A stretch of 64,000 nt of DNA from an uncultured Loktanella sp. (lineage in GTDB: Bacteria > Pseudomonadota > Alphaproteobacteria > Rhodobacterales > Rhodobacteraceae). The stretch is taken from NCBI GenBank assembly GCA_937132065.1, contig CAKZNT010000054.1, positions 54,949-118,948 on the forward strand. Direction: 5' to 3'. Under the pieces are notes generated by a model. That model saw only the letters and a list, made by a program, of their open reading frames with translations. It made no database searches and had not been told where the DNA came from. Positions within the stretch are counted from its first letter, which is position 1. Every line of letters begins with the position of its first letter. This document shows positions 43,073 to 53,149 of this stretch, piece by piece. A program made the translations under genes and the position numbers.

Positions 43073-44044
43073 TCAGCCCATCCGCACAGCCATGTCCAGC
43101 ATACGACAGGAAAATCCCCATTCGTTGTCATACCACCCGAAGACCCGCAGCAAGCCTTGCGCGGTCACGCGGGTTTCGGGAAGCGACACGACAAGGCTTT
43201 CGGGGCGCGCGCGTAAATCCGACGAGACAAGCGGCTTATTCGTGCAGCCGATGATCGGGCTTGGCTTGGCGAGCAACGCAACCACATCCTCACGCGACAC
43301 GGTTTCTTGCAGTGTCACTGTTAAATCGACGGCGGACACAGACGCCACGGGCACGCGCACCGCCGCCCCTTCGATCCGCCCCGCAATGTCGGGCAAAACG
43401 TGATCCAGCAGGCGCATCGCGCTCGTTGTTGTTGGAACCATCGACATGGCAGCGGCGCGGCTGCGCATCATGTCACCGCGTGGTGCGTCAATTGTTGGCT
43501 GACTGCCCGTGTAGCAATGGATCGTTGTCATCCATCCCGTCCGCACGCCCCAAGTGTCATCAAGCAGGCGCACCAGCGGCGCAAGTGCGTTGGTTGTGCA
43601 GGACGCGTTTGAAATGATTTGTTGATCGCTAAGACGGGACCCATTCGCCCCGATCACAATAGTTGCATCCGCAGCATCGGACGGGCCAGAGATCAGCACC
43701 CGACGCGCACCCGCTTGCAGGGGACGTTCTGCAATCGCGCGATCATCCGCCTTGCCTGTGCACTCCATGACAATATCAACGCCAGTCAAATCCAAGGTGC
43801 TGGCATCGCGGGTTTGATGGAACGGGATTGCATGACCGTTCACATGTAGCGCGCCATCCTTCAGCACAACGTCCCCCGCAAAGGGACCAAACACGCTATC
43901 GTATTCAAACAGATGCGCGCAGAGGTCGGCATCTGCAATATCGTTAATCCCGACGATCTCGATCTGGGGCCATCCACCTTGCGCCCAAGCCCGCAGAACG
44001 GTACGCCCGATGCGACCAAATCCATTGATGAAAACACGTGTCAT
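43073..44044 (-). CDS. gap: glyceraldehyde-3-phosphate dehydrogenase
   Basis: INGFGRIGRTVLRAW; ISNASCTTNALAPLVRLLDD; WYDNEWGFSCRMLDM. Confidence 0.93.
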   Translation of the reverse strand: MTRVFINGFGRIGRTVLRAWAQGGWPQIEIVGINDIADADLCAHLFEYDSVFGPFAGDVVLKDGALHVNGHAIPFHQTRDASTLDLTGVDIVMECTGKADDRAIAERPLQAGARRVLISGPSDAADATIVIGANGSRLSDQQIISNASCTTNALAPLVRLLDDTWGVRTGWMTTIHCYTGSQPTIDAPRGDMMRSRAAAMSMVPTTTSAMRLLDHVLPDIAGRIEGAAVRVPVASVSAVDLTVTLQETVSREDVVALLAKPSPIIGCTNKPLVSSDLRARPESLVVSLPETRVTAQGLLRVFGWYDNEWGFSCRMLDMAVRMG

Positions 44045-44160
44045 AGGTCACAAACGTCCTCGAATATCCTGATTGCCCGCGCGGTGACCGCACGGATGTC
44101 AGAATGGTGCATCACTCCGAAAGGAATGACCACCCGCAAGCCGTTGTTTTCGTGAAGTGG

Positions 44161-45219
44161 TTAGCGGAGCCGTTGACCTGTTTCGCAATCAAAGAGCATT
44201 GCCCGATCACTCTCGAACGAGATGCCGACCCGCGCCCCCTCGATGGACCGCGTATCGCCACGCTCTTCGACAATCAGCTTATCGCCATAGGCCGCCTTGA
44301 GGTGAACATATGACACACCGCCGAGCGCCTCGGTCAGTTCGACGACATGAGTATCACCATCGGGATCAATCTCGATATGTTCGGGGCGGACCCCAACATG
44401 CACAGGCGTGCCAGTCGCGGGGAGCTGCACCGCAAGCTTGACCGCATTGCGCGACCCTGCGAGCGCAACCGCGCCATCGGTCACCGTGCCATCAAGAAAG
44501 TTCATTGCAGGCGAGCCGATGAAGCCGGCCACAAATTTGTTATCGGGATCACGGTAAAGCTCGAGCGGCGCGCCCACTTGCTCGATAACACCTGCGCGCA
44601 ACACGACGATTTTGTCAGCAAGCGTCATGGCTTCAACCTGATCATGGGTCACATAGATCATCGTTGCGCCGATTTCTTTGTGCAGCCGCGCGATTTCGAC
44701 GCGCATTTCGACACGCAGTTCCGCGTCCAGATTTGACAGGGGTTCATCAAACAGGAACACCTCGGGGCCCCGCACAATCGCGCGGCCAATCGAAACACGC
44801 TGACGCTGCCCCCCGGACAAAGCGGCAGGTTTGCGATCGAGGTAATCTTCGAGCTTGAGGATGCGGGTGGCCTCGGCGACCTTTTCGGCAATCACTGCCT
44901 TTGGGTGGCCGTTCATCTTGAGGCCGAAGCCCATGTTGTCGCGCACTGTCATATGCGGATAAAGCGCGTAGGTCTGGAACACCATCGCAACGCCCCGCTC
45001 GGCGGGGTCCATCGTTGTGACATCGCGCGAGCCGATGCTCATTGCGCCTTCGGTCGTTTCTTCCAAGCCTGCCACCATCCGCAGCAATGTGGATTTGCCG
45101 CAACCGGACGGCCCGACAAACACGCAAAATTCTCCGTCGTTGATTTCAAGGTCGATTCCGTGAATCACCTGAACTTTGCCATATCGTTTAACGACATCTT
45201 TCATAACTACGCCAGACAT
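44161..45219 (-). CDS. sugar ABC transporter ATP-binding protein (UgpC/MsmK type)
   Basis: MSGVVMKDVVKRYGKVQVIHGIDL; GPSGCGKSTLLRMVAGLE; LSGGQRQRVSIGRAIVR; TOBE-like C-term. Confidence 0.94.
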   Translation of the reverse strand: MSGVVMKDVVKRYGKVQVIHGIDLEINDGEFCVFVGPSGCGKSTLLRMVAGLEETTEGAMSIGSRDVTTMDPAERGVAMVFQTYALYPHMTVRDNMGFGLKMNGHPKAVIAEKVAEATRILKLEDYLDRKPAALSGGQRQRVSIGRAIVRGPEVFLFDEPLSNLDAELRVEMRVEIARLHKEIGATMIYVTHDQVEAMTLADKIVVLRAGVIEQVGAPLELYRDPDNKFVAGFIGSPAMNFLDGTVTDGAVALAGSRNAVKLAVQLPATGTPVHVGVRPEHIEIDPDGDTHVVELTEALGGVSYVHLKAAYGDKLIVEERGDTRSIEGARVGISFESDRAMLFDCETGQRLR

Positions 45220-45236
45220 GGGGTCGTTCCTTTTCG

Positions 45237-46019
45237 CTAGGGAAGGGATGGAGGAAGCCAAGACTGCGCTTCGGCTCCGATTTGGTTCACACAGTCCAAC
45301 AACGCAGGACGAAAAGCCTCGAGTTCTTCCAACGCATACCGGTTTGTCGCTGTTGCAATCGATACCGCCCCGACGACGCGATTTGACGGCGTCAGGATTG
45401 GAGCGGCTATGCTAATGATCCCGACCTCATGCTCTTCGCGATCATAAGCGATCCCGTCGACCTGCACCGCCTTTAGGTCGGCGAGCAGGGCTTGAGCAGT
45501 GGTGTGGGTATTTGGGGTGTATTGTAGAAATGCCTGTTGCTGGATCGCATGATCACGTTCGTCTTCGGGTAGAAAGGCGAGAATCGCTTTGCCGATTCCC
45601 GTGCAATATGCGGGTGCAACCTGACCCGGTTGTGCCAATGTAGCGAACCGCGTGCTGGCCTGACGCTTATCGATAAAGACAACCTGCCCGTTGTCGATCT
45701 GCGCTAAATGCACGGCCTCACGCAGGCTGGAGGCCAGCTTTTCTATATGCGGACGGGCAACCGGAGCGAGCGAGGCTTGCGACCATGCGCTATGAGCCAA
45801 ACGGACAAGTCGTATGCCCGGCGCATAGGTTTGCTGCTCGGGATCGTAACAAAGCATGCCCTGATTCGTCAGTGTTTGCAGGAACCTATAGAGCGTCGGC
45901 TTTGGAAACGACGATGTTTCAAGCAATTCACGCAACCGCACAGGCCGCCCCATGCTGGCAACCTGATCCAGCACACTCAGTGCTTTTCCTACTGTTCCGT
46001 CGGTGGCCACAACGCCCAT
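45237..46019 (-). CDS. IclR family transcriptional regulator
   Basis: MGVVATDGTVGKALSVLDQVASMGRPVRLRELLETSSFPKPTLYRFLQTL; YCTGIGKAILAFL. Confidence 0.93.
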   Translation of the reverse strand: MGVVATDGTVGKALSVLDQVASMGRPVRLRELLETSSFPKPTLYRFLQTLTNQGMLCYDPEQQTYAPGIRLVRLAHSAWSQASLAPVARPHIEKLASSLREAVHLAQIDNGQVVFIDKRQASTRFATLAQPGQVAPAYCTGIGKAILAFLPEDERDHAIQQQAFLQYTPNTHTTAQALLADLKAVQVDGIAYDREEHEVGIISIAAPILTPSNRVVGAVSIATATNRYALEELEAFRPALLDCVNQIGAEAQSWLPPSLP

Positions 46020-46130
46020 AACTTCCCTCCCGACGACAACCAAAAGCCATCGCCACATTACGTTAAATTCCTCGCACTCACAGACATCTTGCGAAGGCTA
46101 ACTGTTGACAACGCTAACTTGTCTGCGGTT

Positions 46131-46151
46131 TAGTATCAATATGCAATACTA
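46131..46151. promoter_or_regulatory. inverted repeat TAGTAT-N9-ATACTA in the IclR/ABC intergenic region, candidate operator
   Basis: tagtatcaatatgcaatacta read directly; between divergent IclR regulator and sugar-ABC operon. Confidence 0.45.
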
Positions 46152-46203
46152 AGTTTCAAATAATGAGACAGAATTGTTCGACGGAAGCACTAGGGAGGAA
46201 ACC

Positions 46204-47463
46204 ATGCATTCCATTTTGAAGACCTCGTTCGCGGCACTCGCCGTGGCAGGTATGACCGCTACAACCGCATTCGCTGACGCTCACCAAATGTCTGGCGACT
46301 TGAAAATCACATCCGATATGTCCAACCCTGCCCCGCGTGCGGTGATGGAAGGTCTGGTTGCAGGTTTCCAAGAAATGCACCCTGACATGAACATCGAGTT
46401 GACGATTGTTGACCGCGAGGCGTGGAAAACACAGATTCGCAACGCTCTTGGCGCGAACCCGCCAGACGTTGTGAACTGGTATGCCGCCAACCGTATGGGT
46501 CCATACGTTGAAGCGGGCCTGTTTGAAGACATCTCCGACATGTATGAAAACGGCGACCTGCCAGGACTGGACGCTGTCAAAGGCGCGCTGACTCTCGACG
46601 GCAAGCAGTATGGCGTTCCATACACTTACTATCAGTGGGGCATGTATTACCGCGAAGACATCTTCAAAGAGCTTGGCCTTGTCGAGCCTGTGACATTTGA
46701 AGAAGAGCTGGCCAACTGCGAAAAGATCGTTGCATCTGGCCGCGCTTGCTATGCAATCGGGACAAAGTTCCTTTGGACTGCTGGCGGCTGGTTCGATTAC
46801 ATGAACATGCGCACGAACGGCTTTGACTTCCACATGCAGCTTGCCCGTGGCGAAGTTGAGTGGACTGACCCGCGCGTTCGCGAGGCATTCGCAAACTGGC
46901 GCAAGATTATCGACATGGGCGGCTACGTTGCCGACCACCAGTCATATTCATGGCAAGAAGCGCTTAACTTCATGATCGATGGCGAAGCGACAGCTTACCT
47001 GATCGGTAACTTCGCGGTTGCTGCGATGCGTGAAGCTGGCCTGACAGACGAGCAGATCGATTTCTACCAGTTCCCGCTGATTGGCGATTACCCACAGGGT
47101 GAAGATGCGCCAACAGATACATTCCACATCCCATCGGGTGCGGAAAACAAGGAAAACGCACGCGCGTTCCTTCAGTATCTGACATCTGCTGATGTTCAGA
47201 CAGAGATCAACTCTGGCGACGCTCTTGGTCAACTTCCAATCAACGCCGCGTCAGGCGTGGATGCTGACGAGTTCCTAGAGCAAGGTTTCGAGATGCTGTC
47301 AAACAACGCCAAAGGCGGCGTGGCGCAGTTCTTTGACCGTGACTTCACTGCTGAAATGGCAAGTGTCGGCATGGAAGGCCTGCAAGAGTTCATGGTGTTC
47401 CCGGACAATCTGGACGACATCCTCGAGCGCCTCGAAGAAGCCCGCGTTCGCATCTACAAGTAA
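46204..47463 (+). CDS. sugar ABC transporter substrate-binding protein
   Basis: MHSILKTSFAALAVAGMTATTAFA signal peptide; family-1 extracellular solute-binding pattern; adjacent to permeases. Confidence 0.93.
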   Translation: MHSILKTSFAALAVAGMTATTAFADAHQMSGDLKITSDMSNPAPRAVMEGLVAGFQEMHPDMNIELTIVDREAWKTQIRNALGANPPDVVNWYAANRMGPYVEAGLFEDISDMYENGDLPGLDAVKGALTLDGKQYGVPYTYYQWGMYYREDIFKELGLVEPVTFEEELANCEKIVASGRACYAIGTKFLWTAGGWFDYMNMRTNGFDFHMQLARGEVEWTDPRVREAFANWRKIIDMGGYVADHQSYSWQEALNFMIDGEATAYLIGNFAVAAMREAGLTDEQIDFYQFPLIGDYPQGEDAPTDTFHIPSGAENKENARAFLQYLTSADVQTEINSGDALGQLPINAASGVDADEFLEQGFEMLSNNAKGGVAQFFDRDFTAEMASVGMEGLQEFMVFPDNLDDILERLEEARVRIYK

Positions 47464-47567
47464 GCACATCTTGCGCGTCCCTCGCTGGGGGCGCGCAACC
47501 AACAACGCAAACTATCCGCAAGCCAGTGCGCTGGTTTTCGAATGGGTTGATCCTCGGAGGCTTTCCA

Positions 47568-48509
47568 ATGTCATCAATTTCGGCAGGTTCAAATCGCACC
47601 ACACGCAGCTGGTATAAGCGAAATGAAATCGCAATTACGCCGTGGCTATTCCTGCTGCCTGCAATGCTATTCTTCGCGATCTATGTGATCATCCCGATTG
47701 GGCAAAGCGTTTGGATCAGCTTTCACCAATGGGACGGCTTGGGCGAGAAAACCTACATCGGCACGGCCAACTACGAACGCCTGCTGGGCATCGGCGAGCA
47801 AAAGATTGACCGCAAGTTCGAGACCTCGTTCTGGAACAACCTCAAATGGCTTGTGCTTTATTTGCTCGCGGTTCCTGCGGGCTTATTTATTGCCCTGTTC
47901 CTCAACCAGACAGTGCGGGGCATCAGGATATATAAATCCCTGTTCTTTTTTCCGTTCGTGATCTCGCAAGTCGTCGTGGGCCTCGTGTTTTCGTGGTTCT
48001 ACCTACCACGTGAAGGCCTGCTAAACGCGATCCTTGCGGTGTTTGGCGCGGGTCCCGTCAACATTTTGGGCGATCCTACGCTTGCCACTTACGGCATCAT
48101 CGCCGCGGGCCTATGGCCGCAGACCGCCTATTGCATGATCTTGTATCTGACGGGGTTAAACGCCGTTGATCCCGAACAGGTCGAGGCCGCACGCCTTGAC
48201 GGGGCTAAAGGCTACAAGATGCTCTGGTATATCATCTTGCCGCAACTCAAGCCTGCGACCTTCATCGCATTCGTCGTAACGATCATCGGCGCCTTGCGGT
48301 CATTCGACCTGATCAGCGTCATGACCAATGGCGGACCCTTCGGCTCGACGCGCGTTCTTTCGTTCTACATGTTCGAGGAATCCCTGTCCGAATTCGGGTT
48401 CCGTATGGGCTATGGGTCTGCGATTGCGGTTGTCTTGTTCTTTATCATGCTCGGCTTTATCGGATACTTTTTGTATTCCATGTGGCGCGACGAAAAGGAG
48501 GCACGCTAA
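47568..48509 (+). CDS. sugar ABC transporter permease
   Basis: Multi-TM; EAARLDGAKGYKMLWYIILPQLKP EAA motif. Confidence 0.95.
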   Translation: MSSISAGSNRTTRSWYKRNEIAITPWLFLLPAMLFFAIYVIIPIGQSVWISFHQWDGLGEKTYIGTANYERLLGIGEQKIDRKFETSFWNNLKWLVLYLLAVPAGLFIALFLNQTVRGIRIYKSLFFFPFVISQVVVGLVFSWFYLPREGLLNAILAVFGAGPVNILGDPTLATYGIIAAGLWPQTAYCMILYLTGLNAVDPEQVEAARLDGAKGYKMLWYIILPQLKPATFIAFVVTIIGALRSFDLISVMTNGGPFGSTRVLSFYMFEESLSEFGFRMGYGSAIAVVLFFIMLGFIGYFLYSMWRDEKEAR

Positions 48510-49357
48510 TGTTTCCAACCCCTATCGAAAAGCGGTCGCGCAACTGGCAGATATCCTATCAGGTCATCCTGCCCTTCGCGTTGATCTTATGGTTGCTGCC
48601 CTTGATTGCTGTCGCGATGTTCTCGATCAAACCCGCCGCAGACTTTGCCAACGGGAATTACTGGGGGCTTCCCTCCAGCTTTGAAGCCATATCAAACTAC
48701 GGCAAGGTATTCTTTGAGTCCAATATGCCGCGGTATTTGCTGAATTCGATGATGATCACCATCCCAACGGTCATTGGCGCGGTTGCCCTGTCGTGCATGG
48801 CTGGTTTTGCGCTCGGCGTTTACCGGTTCAAAGGGAACCTGTTCATCTTCTTCATGTTCATCGCGGGCAATTTTGTGCCGTTCCAGATCCTGATGGTTCC
48901 TGTGCGGGACCTGACGATCAGCCTTGGCATGTATGACAGCATTCAAGGATTGGTGCTATTCCACATCGCGTTTCAAACCGGATTTTGCACCCTGTTCATG
49001 CGCAACTTTATTCGCGCTCTGCCCTACCCGCTCATCGAGGCTGCGCGCGTCGAGGGTGTCGCGGAATGGCGCATCTTCTGGTATGTGGTTCTGCCCTTGA
49101 TGAAGCCCGCGTTGGCCGCACTTGCCGTTTTGATCTTCACATTCATCTGGAACGATTACTTCTGGGCTGTTGTTTTGACCCAAGGGCCAAGCGCGCAACC
49201 AGTCACAGCGGGCATCACCGAGTTCAATTCGCAATTCCGCGCCGCGTATCATTTGATGAGTGCGGGCTCGATTGTTGCAGCCTTGCCGCCCGTCGCGATG
49301 TTCTTTTTGATGCAAAAGCACTTCATCGCGGGTCTGACGCTTGGTGCGGTAAAGTAA
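48509..49357 (+). CDS. carbohydrate ABC transporter permease
   Basis: Multi-TM; EAARVEGVAEWRIFWYVVLPLMKP EAA motif; TAATG overlap with upstream gene. Confidence 0.95.
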   Translation: MFPTPIEKRSRNWQISYQVILPFALILWLLPLIAVAMFSIKPAADFANGNYWGLPSSFEAISNYGKVFFESNMPRYLLNSMMITIPTVIGAVALSCMAGFALGVYRFKGNLFIFFMFIAGNFVPFQILMVPVRDLTISLGMYDSIQGLVLFHIAFQTGFCTLFMRNFIRALPYPLIEAARVEGVAEWRIFWYVVLPLMKPALAALAVLIFTFIWNDYFWAVVLTQGPSAQPVTAGITEFNSQFRAAYHLMSAGSIVAALPPVAMFFLMQKHFIAGLTLGAVK

Positions 49358-49361
49358 GAAA

Positions 49362-51443
49362 ATGATGAACACCTATCGTATTGATGACGGACGTCAGACG
49401 CTTGTACTTGCCACCCAAAGCGACCGCTTGCCGCAAGTCGTCTATTGGGGCGCAACGCTTCCGCAGACCGAAGACCTCGCGGCAGTTGCGGCAGCGCATA
49501 TGATCGACGTCACGGGTGGGATGCTTGACGAGAACCCGGACCTGTCGCTTTGCCCCGAGGCCGCGCGTTCGTTTCCGGGACAAGTCGGGCTAATCCTGAG
49601 TGATGCAGACGGGCGCGCCATCCTGCCGCAGTTTTCTGTGACAGATGTTGCGCAAGGCCAGACGCTTGCGTTCACCAGCCGCGACGATAATCACGGCCTG
49701 ACCCTGACGTTCACATTCAAGGTTGATACCCATAGCAATGTGATCACCTGCCAAACAACGCTGGCGGCAGATACGCCTGTTCGCCTGCACTGGCTGGCCG
49801 CACCTGTTCTACCTGCCCCGCAGCACGCTCGCGAGATGATCGACGTTTCGGGGCGGTGGTGTGGCGAGTTCCAACTTAATCGCACGCCGTGGACTGCGGG
49901 TTTGCACATGCGCGAAAACCGCACAGGGCGCACAGGGCACGAGCATTTTCCAGGCCTGTTGGTCCCTTCTGCTGGCGCGACGAATACGAGTGGGGACTGC
50001 TACGGGTTTCACTATGGATGGTCGGGCGGTCACAAGATGATCGCCGAAGAACTGCAAGACGGGCGGCGTCAGGTCCAGTGGGGCAATGCGCCCGATACCG
50101 ATAGCGCGCCTGCGACACAGTTTGAAACTTCGCCTCTCTACATCACTTATGCCGATAACGGGTTGAATGGATGTGGGGTGAGTTTCCAGCGCCATTTGCG
50201 CGATAACATCGTCACTTGGGCCGCACCAAACGCGCCCCGTCCCGTGCATTACAATTGCTGGGAGGCCGTATATTTCGATCACCAACTCCCCGTTCTGACC
50301 GACATTGCCGACCGCGCAGCCGCACTTGGCGCAGAGCGGTTTGTGCTCGATGATGGCTGGTTCGGGTTGCGCGATGATGACACCAGCAGCCTTGCGGATT
50401 GGGTGATTGACGGCCGAAAATATCCTGACGGGCTGGCGCCGCTGATCACACATGTCCAGAGCCTTGGCATGACGTTCGGCTTATGGTTCGAGCCTGAAAT
50501 GATCAACGGCAACAGCGATGTTTATCGCGCCCATCCCGAGTGGGTGCTTGGGGCTTGCGATCAAATTCTGGGTCGCCAGCAAAAGGTGCTGAACATGGCC
50601 CTGCCAGAGGTGCGCGATTTTCTGTTTGACCGGATTGGCGCAATCCTTGGCGGAAATGACATCAGCTATATCAAGTGGGACCACAATCGCGTTCTCCCAC
50701 AGCCTGATGCGGCGCAGACACGCGGCACTTATGCCTTGCTTGACCGGCTGCGCGCCGCCTTTCCAGCCGTCGAGATCGAAAGCTGCGCATCGGGTGGCGG
50801 GCGCATAGATTACGGCATCCTGAGCCGCACGCAGCGGGTCTGGCTCTCGGATAGCAACGACGCGCTTGAGCGGTTGCGGATCCAGCATGACGCGGCCCTG
50901 TTTTTGCCAATGGCTGTCACGGGAAGCCACGTGGGACCGCGGGTCTGCCACACATCTGGCCGCACAATTGACATCACAATGCGGGCTTGGGTTGCAGCCC
51001 AGCGCCACATGGGGTTCGAAATGGACCCCCGAGAACTGGACGACCGCGAAACGCAGGTGCTCAAGGACGTGACGCAGTGGTGGAAAGACAACCGCAACTG
51101 GATGTATCACGCTGACATTTTGCGGCTCGATAGCGCGGACCCTGCCGTGACCGCCGAACTGCAGCTTGCCCAAACGGGCGCGCAGTTCGTCGTGTTTGCC
51201 GGCAAGGCCGCAACATCAGCGCAAATTTCGCCACGTCCGTTGCGTCTAACGGGGCTCGACCCTCAGGCAAGCTATCGGATTTCACTTAGAAACCGCGACG
51301 ACATCAATCCGTTGTCACGCGGCACAACATTGCTCAAGGAACAGGATTTAACCATGTCTGGCACATACCTCATGAACAACGGGATCACCTTGCCTTGGTC
51401 GTTCCCCGAACGGATGTGGATCGTAGAAGGCGTGCGGGTATGA
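49362..51443 (+). CDS. alpha-galactosidase (GH36)
   Basis: FVLDDGWFGLRDDD; GLWFEPEMINGNSDVYRAHPEWVL; YIKWDHNR. Confidence 0.93.
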   Translation: MMNTYRIDDGRQTLVLATQSDRLPQVVYWGATLPQTEDLAAVAAAHMIDVTGGMLDENPDLSLCPEAARSFPGQVGLILSDADGRAILPQFSVTDVAQGQTLAFTSRDDNHGLTLTFTFKVDTHSNVITCQTTLAADTPVRLHWLAAPVLPAPQHAREMIDVSGRWCGEFQLNRTPWTAGLHMRENRTGRTGHEHFPGLLVPSAGATNTSGDCYGFHYGWSGGHKMIAEELQDGRRQVQWGNAPDTDSAPATQFETSPLYITYADNGLNGCGVSFQRHLRDNIVTWAAPNAPRPVHYNCWEAVYFDHQLPVLTDIADRAAALGAERFVLDDGWFGLRDDDTSSLADWVIDGRKYPDGLAPLITHVQSLGMTFGLWFEPEMINGNSDVYRAHPEWVLGACDQILGRQQKVLNMALPEVRDFLFDRIGAILGGNDISYIKWDHNRVLPQPDAAQTRGTYALLDRLRAAFPAVEIESCASGGGRIDYGILSRTQRVWLSDSNDALERLRIQHDAALFLPMAVTGSHVGPRVCHTSGRTIDITMRAWVAAQRHMGFEMDPRELDDRETQVLKDVTQWWKDNRNWMYHADILRLDSADPAVTAELQLAQTGAQFVVFAGKAATSAQISPRPLRLTGLDPQASYRISLRNRDDINPLSRGTTLLKEQDLTMSGTYLMNNGITLPWSFPERMWIVEGVRV

Positions 51444-53149
51444 CCAAGAAGAGACGCAGTCAGGCTTGGTATGGAAAGAGCGATCGTGACGGATTTATTC
51501 ACCGTAGCTGGATGAAAAATCAGGGCTTTCCTGATCACGCATTTGACGGGCGTCCGATCATTGGCATCTGCAACACATGGTCGGAATTGACACCTTGCAA
51601 TTCTGGCTTACGCGAACTGGCCGAAGGGGTGAAGCGCGGCGTCTGGGAGGCCGGTGGCTTCCCCGTTGAATTCCCCGTCATGTCACTTGGCGAGACGCAG
51701 ATGAAGCCGACCGCCATGCTGTTTCGTAACCTCTTGGCGATGGACGTGGAAGAGAGCATTCGCGCCTACGGTATCGACGGTGTTGTGCTTTTGGGGGGCT
51801 GTGACAAGACCACTCCGGGTCAATTGATGGGCGCGGCGAGTGTCGATCTGCCCACGATTGTCGTGAGCTCGGGGCCGATGCTGAACGGCAAGTTCAAGGG
51901 CAAGGATATCGGGTCAGGCACAGACGTCTGGAAGTTCTCGGAGGCGGTGCGCGCGGGCGAAATGACACTCAAGGACTTCATGAACGCAGAGGCGGGCATG
52001 AGCCGGTCCAAAGGCGTTTGCATGACGATGGGCACGGCCTCAACGATGGCCAGTGTCGTGGAGGCAATGGGCATGTCCTTGCCCACAAACGCGGCATTGC
52101 CTGCGGTTGACGCGCGGCGCATGGCCTTGGCACATCTGACGGGCAAGCGGATCGTCGAGATGGTCGAGGAAGACCTGAAGCTCTCCGACGTCATCAATCG
52201 CGCCTCTCTGGAGAACGCAATTCTGGCGAATGCCGCGGTCGGCGGATCGACCAACGCGGTCGTTCACCTTCTTGCGGTTGCGGGCCGTGTCGGCATTGAT
52301 CTGACCCTTGAGGATTTTGAGTTGGGGTCCGAAATTCCATTGCTGGTTAACTGCATGCCTTCTGGCAAATACCTGATGGAAGACTTCTGTTATGCGGGGG
52401 GCATGCCTGTGGTCTTGTCGGAACTGAAAGACAAGCTTCGCCCTGCAAACACTGTGATGGGTGGCGACATTAGCGCCTACGCGGAAGGCGCTGAATGCTA
52501 TAATACGAATGTAATCCGCGCGATGGACAACCCGTTAAAACCCGCCGCTGGCCTGCGGGTTCTCAAGGGGAACCTCGCGCCCAACGGTGCGATCATCAAA
52601 CCATCCGCAGCGACAGATGCCCTGCTAGAGCATGAGGCCGAAGCATACGTATTCGAGAGCATCGAGGACATGAAAGCGAACATTGACCGCGATGACCTAC
52701 CTGTGACGCCAGATACAATCCTTGTCCTCAAGGGCTGCGGCCCCAAGGGGTATCCGGGTATGCCAGAGGTCGGCAACATGCCAATTCCCGCCAAGCTGGT
52801 GAAAGAAGGAGTGCGCGATATGGTGCGCATTTCCGATGCGCGCATGTCTGGCACGGCCTTTGGCACTGTGGTGCTTCATGTCAGTCCTGAGGCAAACGCG
52901 GGGGGCAACCTTGCGCTCGTAGCGACGGGCGATCGTATCCGCCTTTCCGTAAAAGAGGGCGCGCTTGATGTTTTGGTCTCGGACGCCGTTCTGGCCGAGC
53001 GACGCGCCAATTGGACAGCAGACGCGCCCCATTACACCCGCGGTTATGCCAAGCTATATATCGATACCGTTATGCAGGCTGACAAAGGCGCGGATCTTGA
53101 TTTTCTTGTGGGCAAAGATACGCGCCCCGTCACGCGGGAGAGCCACTAA
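51440..53149 (+). CDS. IlvD/Edd-family sugar-acid dehydratase (predicted galactonate/arabinonate dehydratase)
   Basis: MTKKRRSQAWYGKSDRDGFIHRSWMKNQG; GGCDKTTPGQLMGA; gene context with dgoK/dgoA-type genes. Confidence 0.88.
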   Translation: MTKKRRSQAWYGKSDRDGFIHRSWMKNQGFPDHAFDGRPIIGICNTWSELTPCNSGLRELAEGVKRGVWEAGGFPVEFPVMSLGETQMKPTAMLFRNLLAMDVEESIRAYGIDGVVLLGGCDKTTPGQLMGAASVDLPTIVVSSGPMLNGKFKGKDIGSGTDVWKFSEAVRAGEMTLKDFMNAEAGMSRSKGVCMTMGTASTMASVVEAMGMSLPTNAALPAVDARRMALAHLTGKRIVEMVEEDLKLSDVINRASLENAILANAAVGGSTNAVVHLLAVAGRVGIDLTLEDFELGSEIPLLVNCMPSGKYLMEDFCYAGGMPVVLSELKDKLRPANTVMGGDISAYAEGAECYNTNVIRAMDNPLKPAAGLRVLKGNLAPNGAIIKPSAATDALLEHEAEAYVFESIEDMKANIDRDDLPVTPDTILVLKGCGPKGYPGMPEVGNMPIPAKLVKEGVRDMVRISDARMSGTAFGTVVLHVSPEANAGGNLALVATGDRIRLSVKEGALDVLVSDAVLAERRANWTADAPHYTRGYAKLYIDTVMQADKGADLDFLVGKDTRPVTRESH

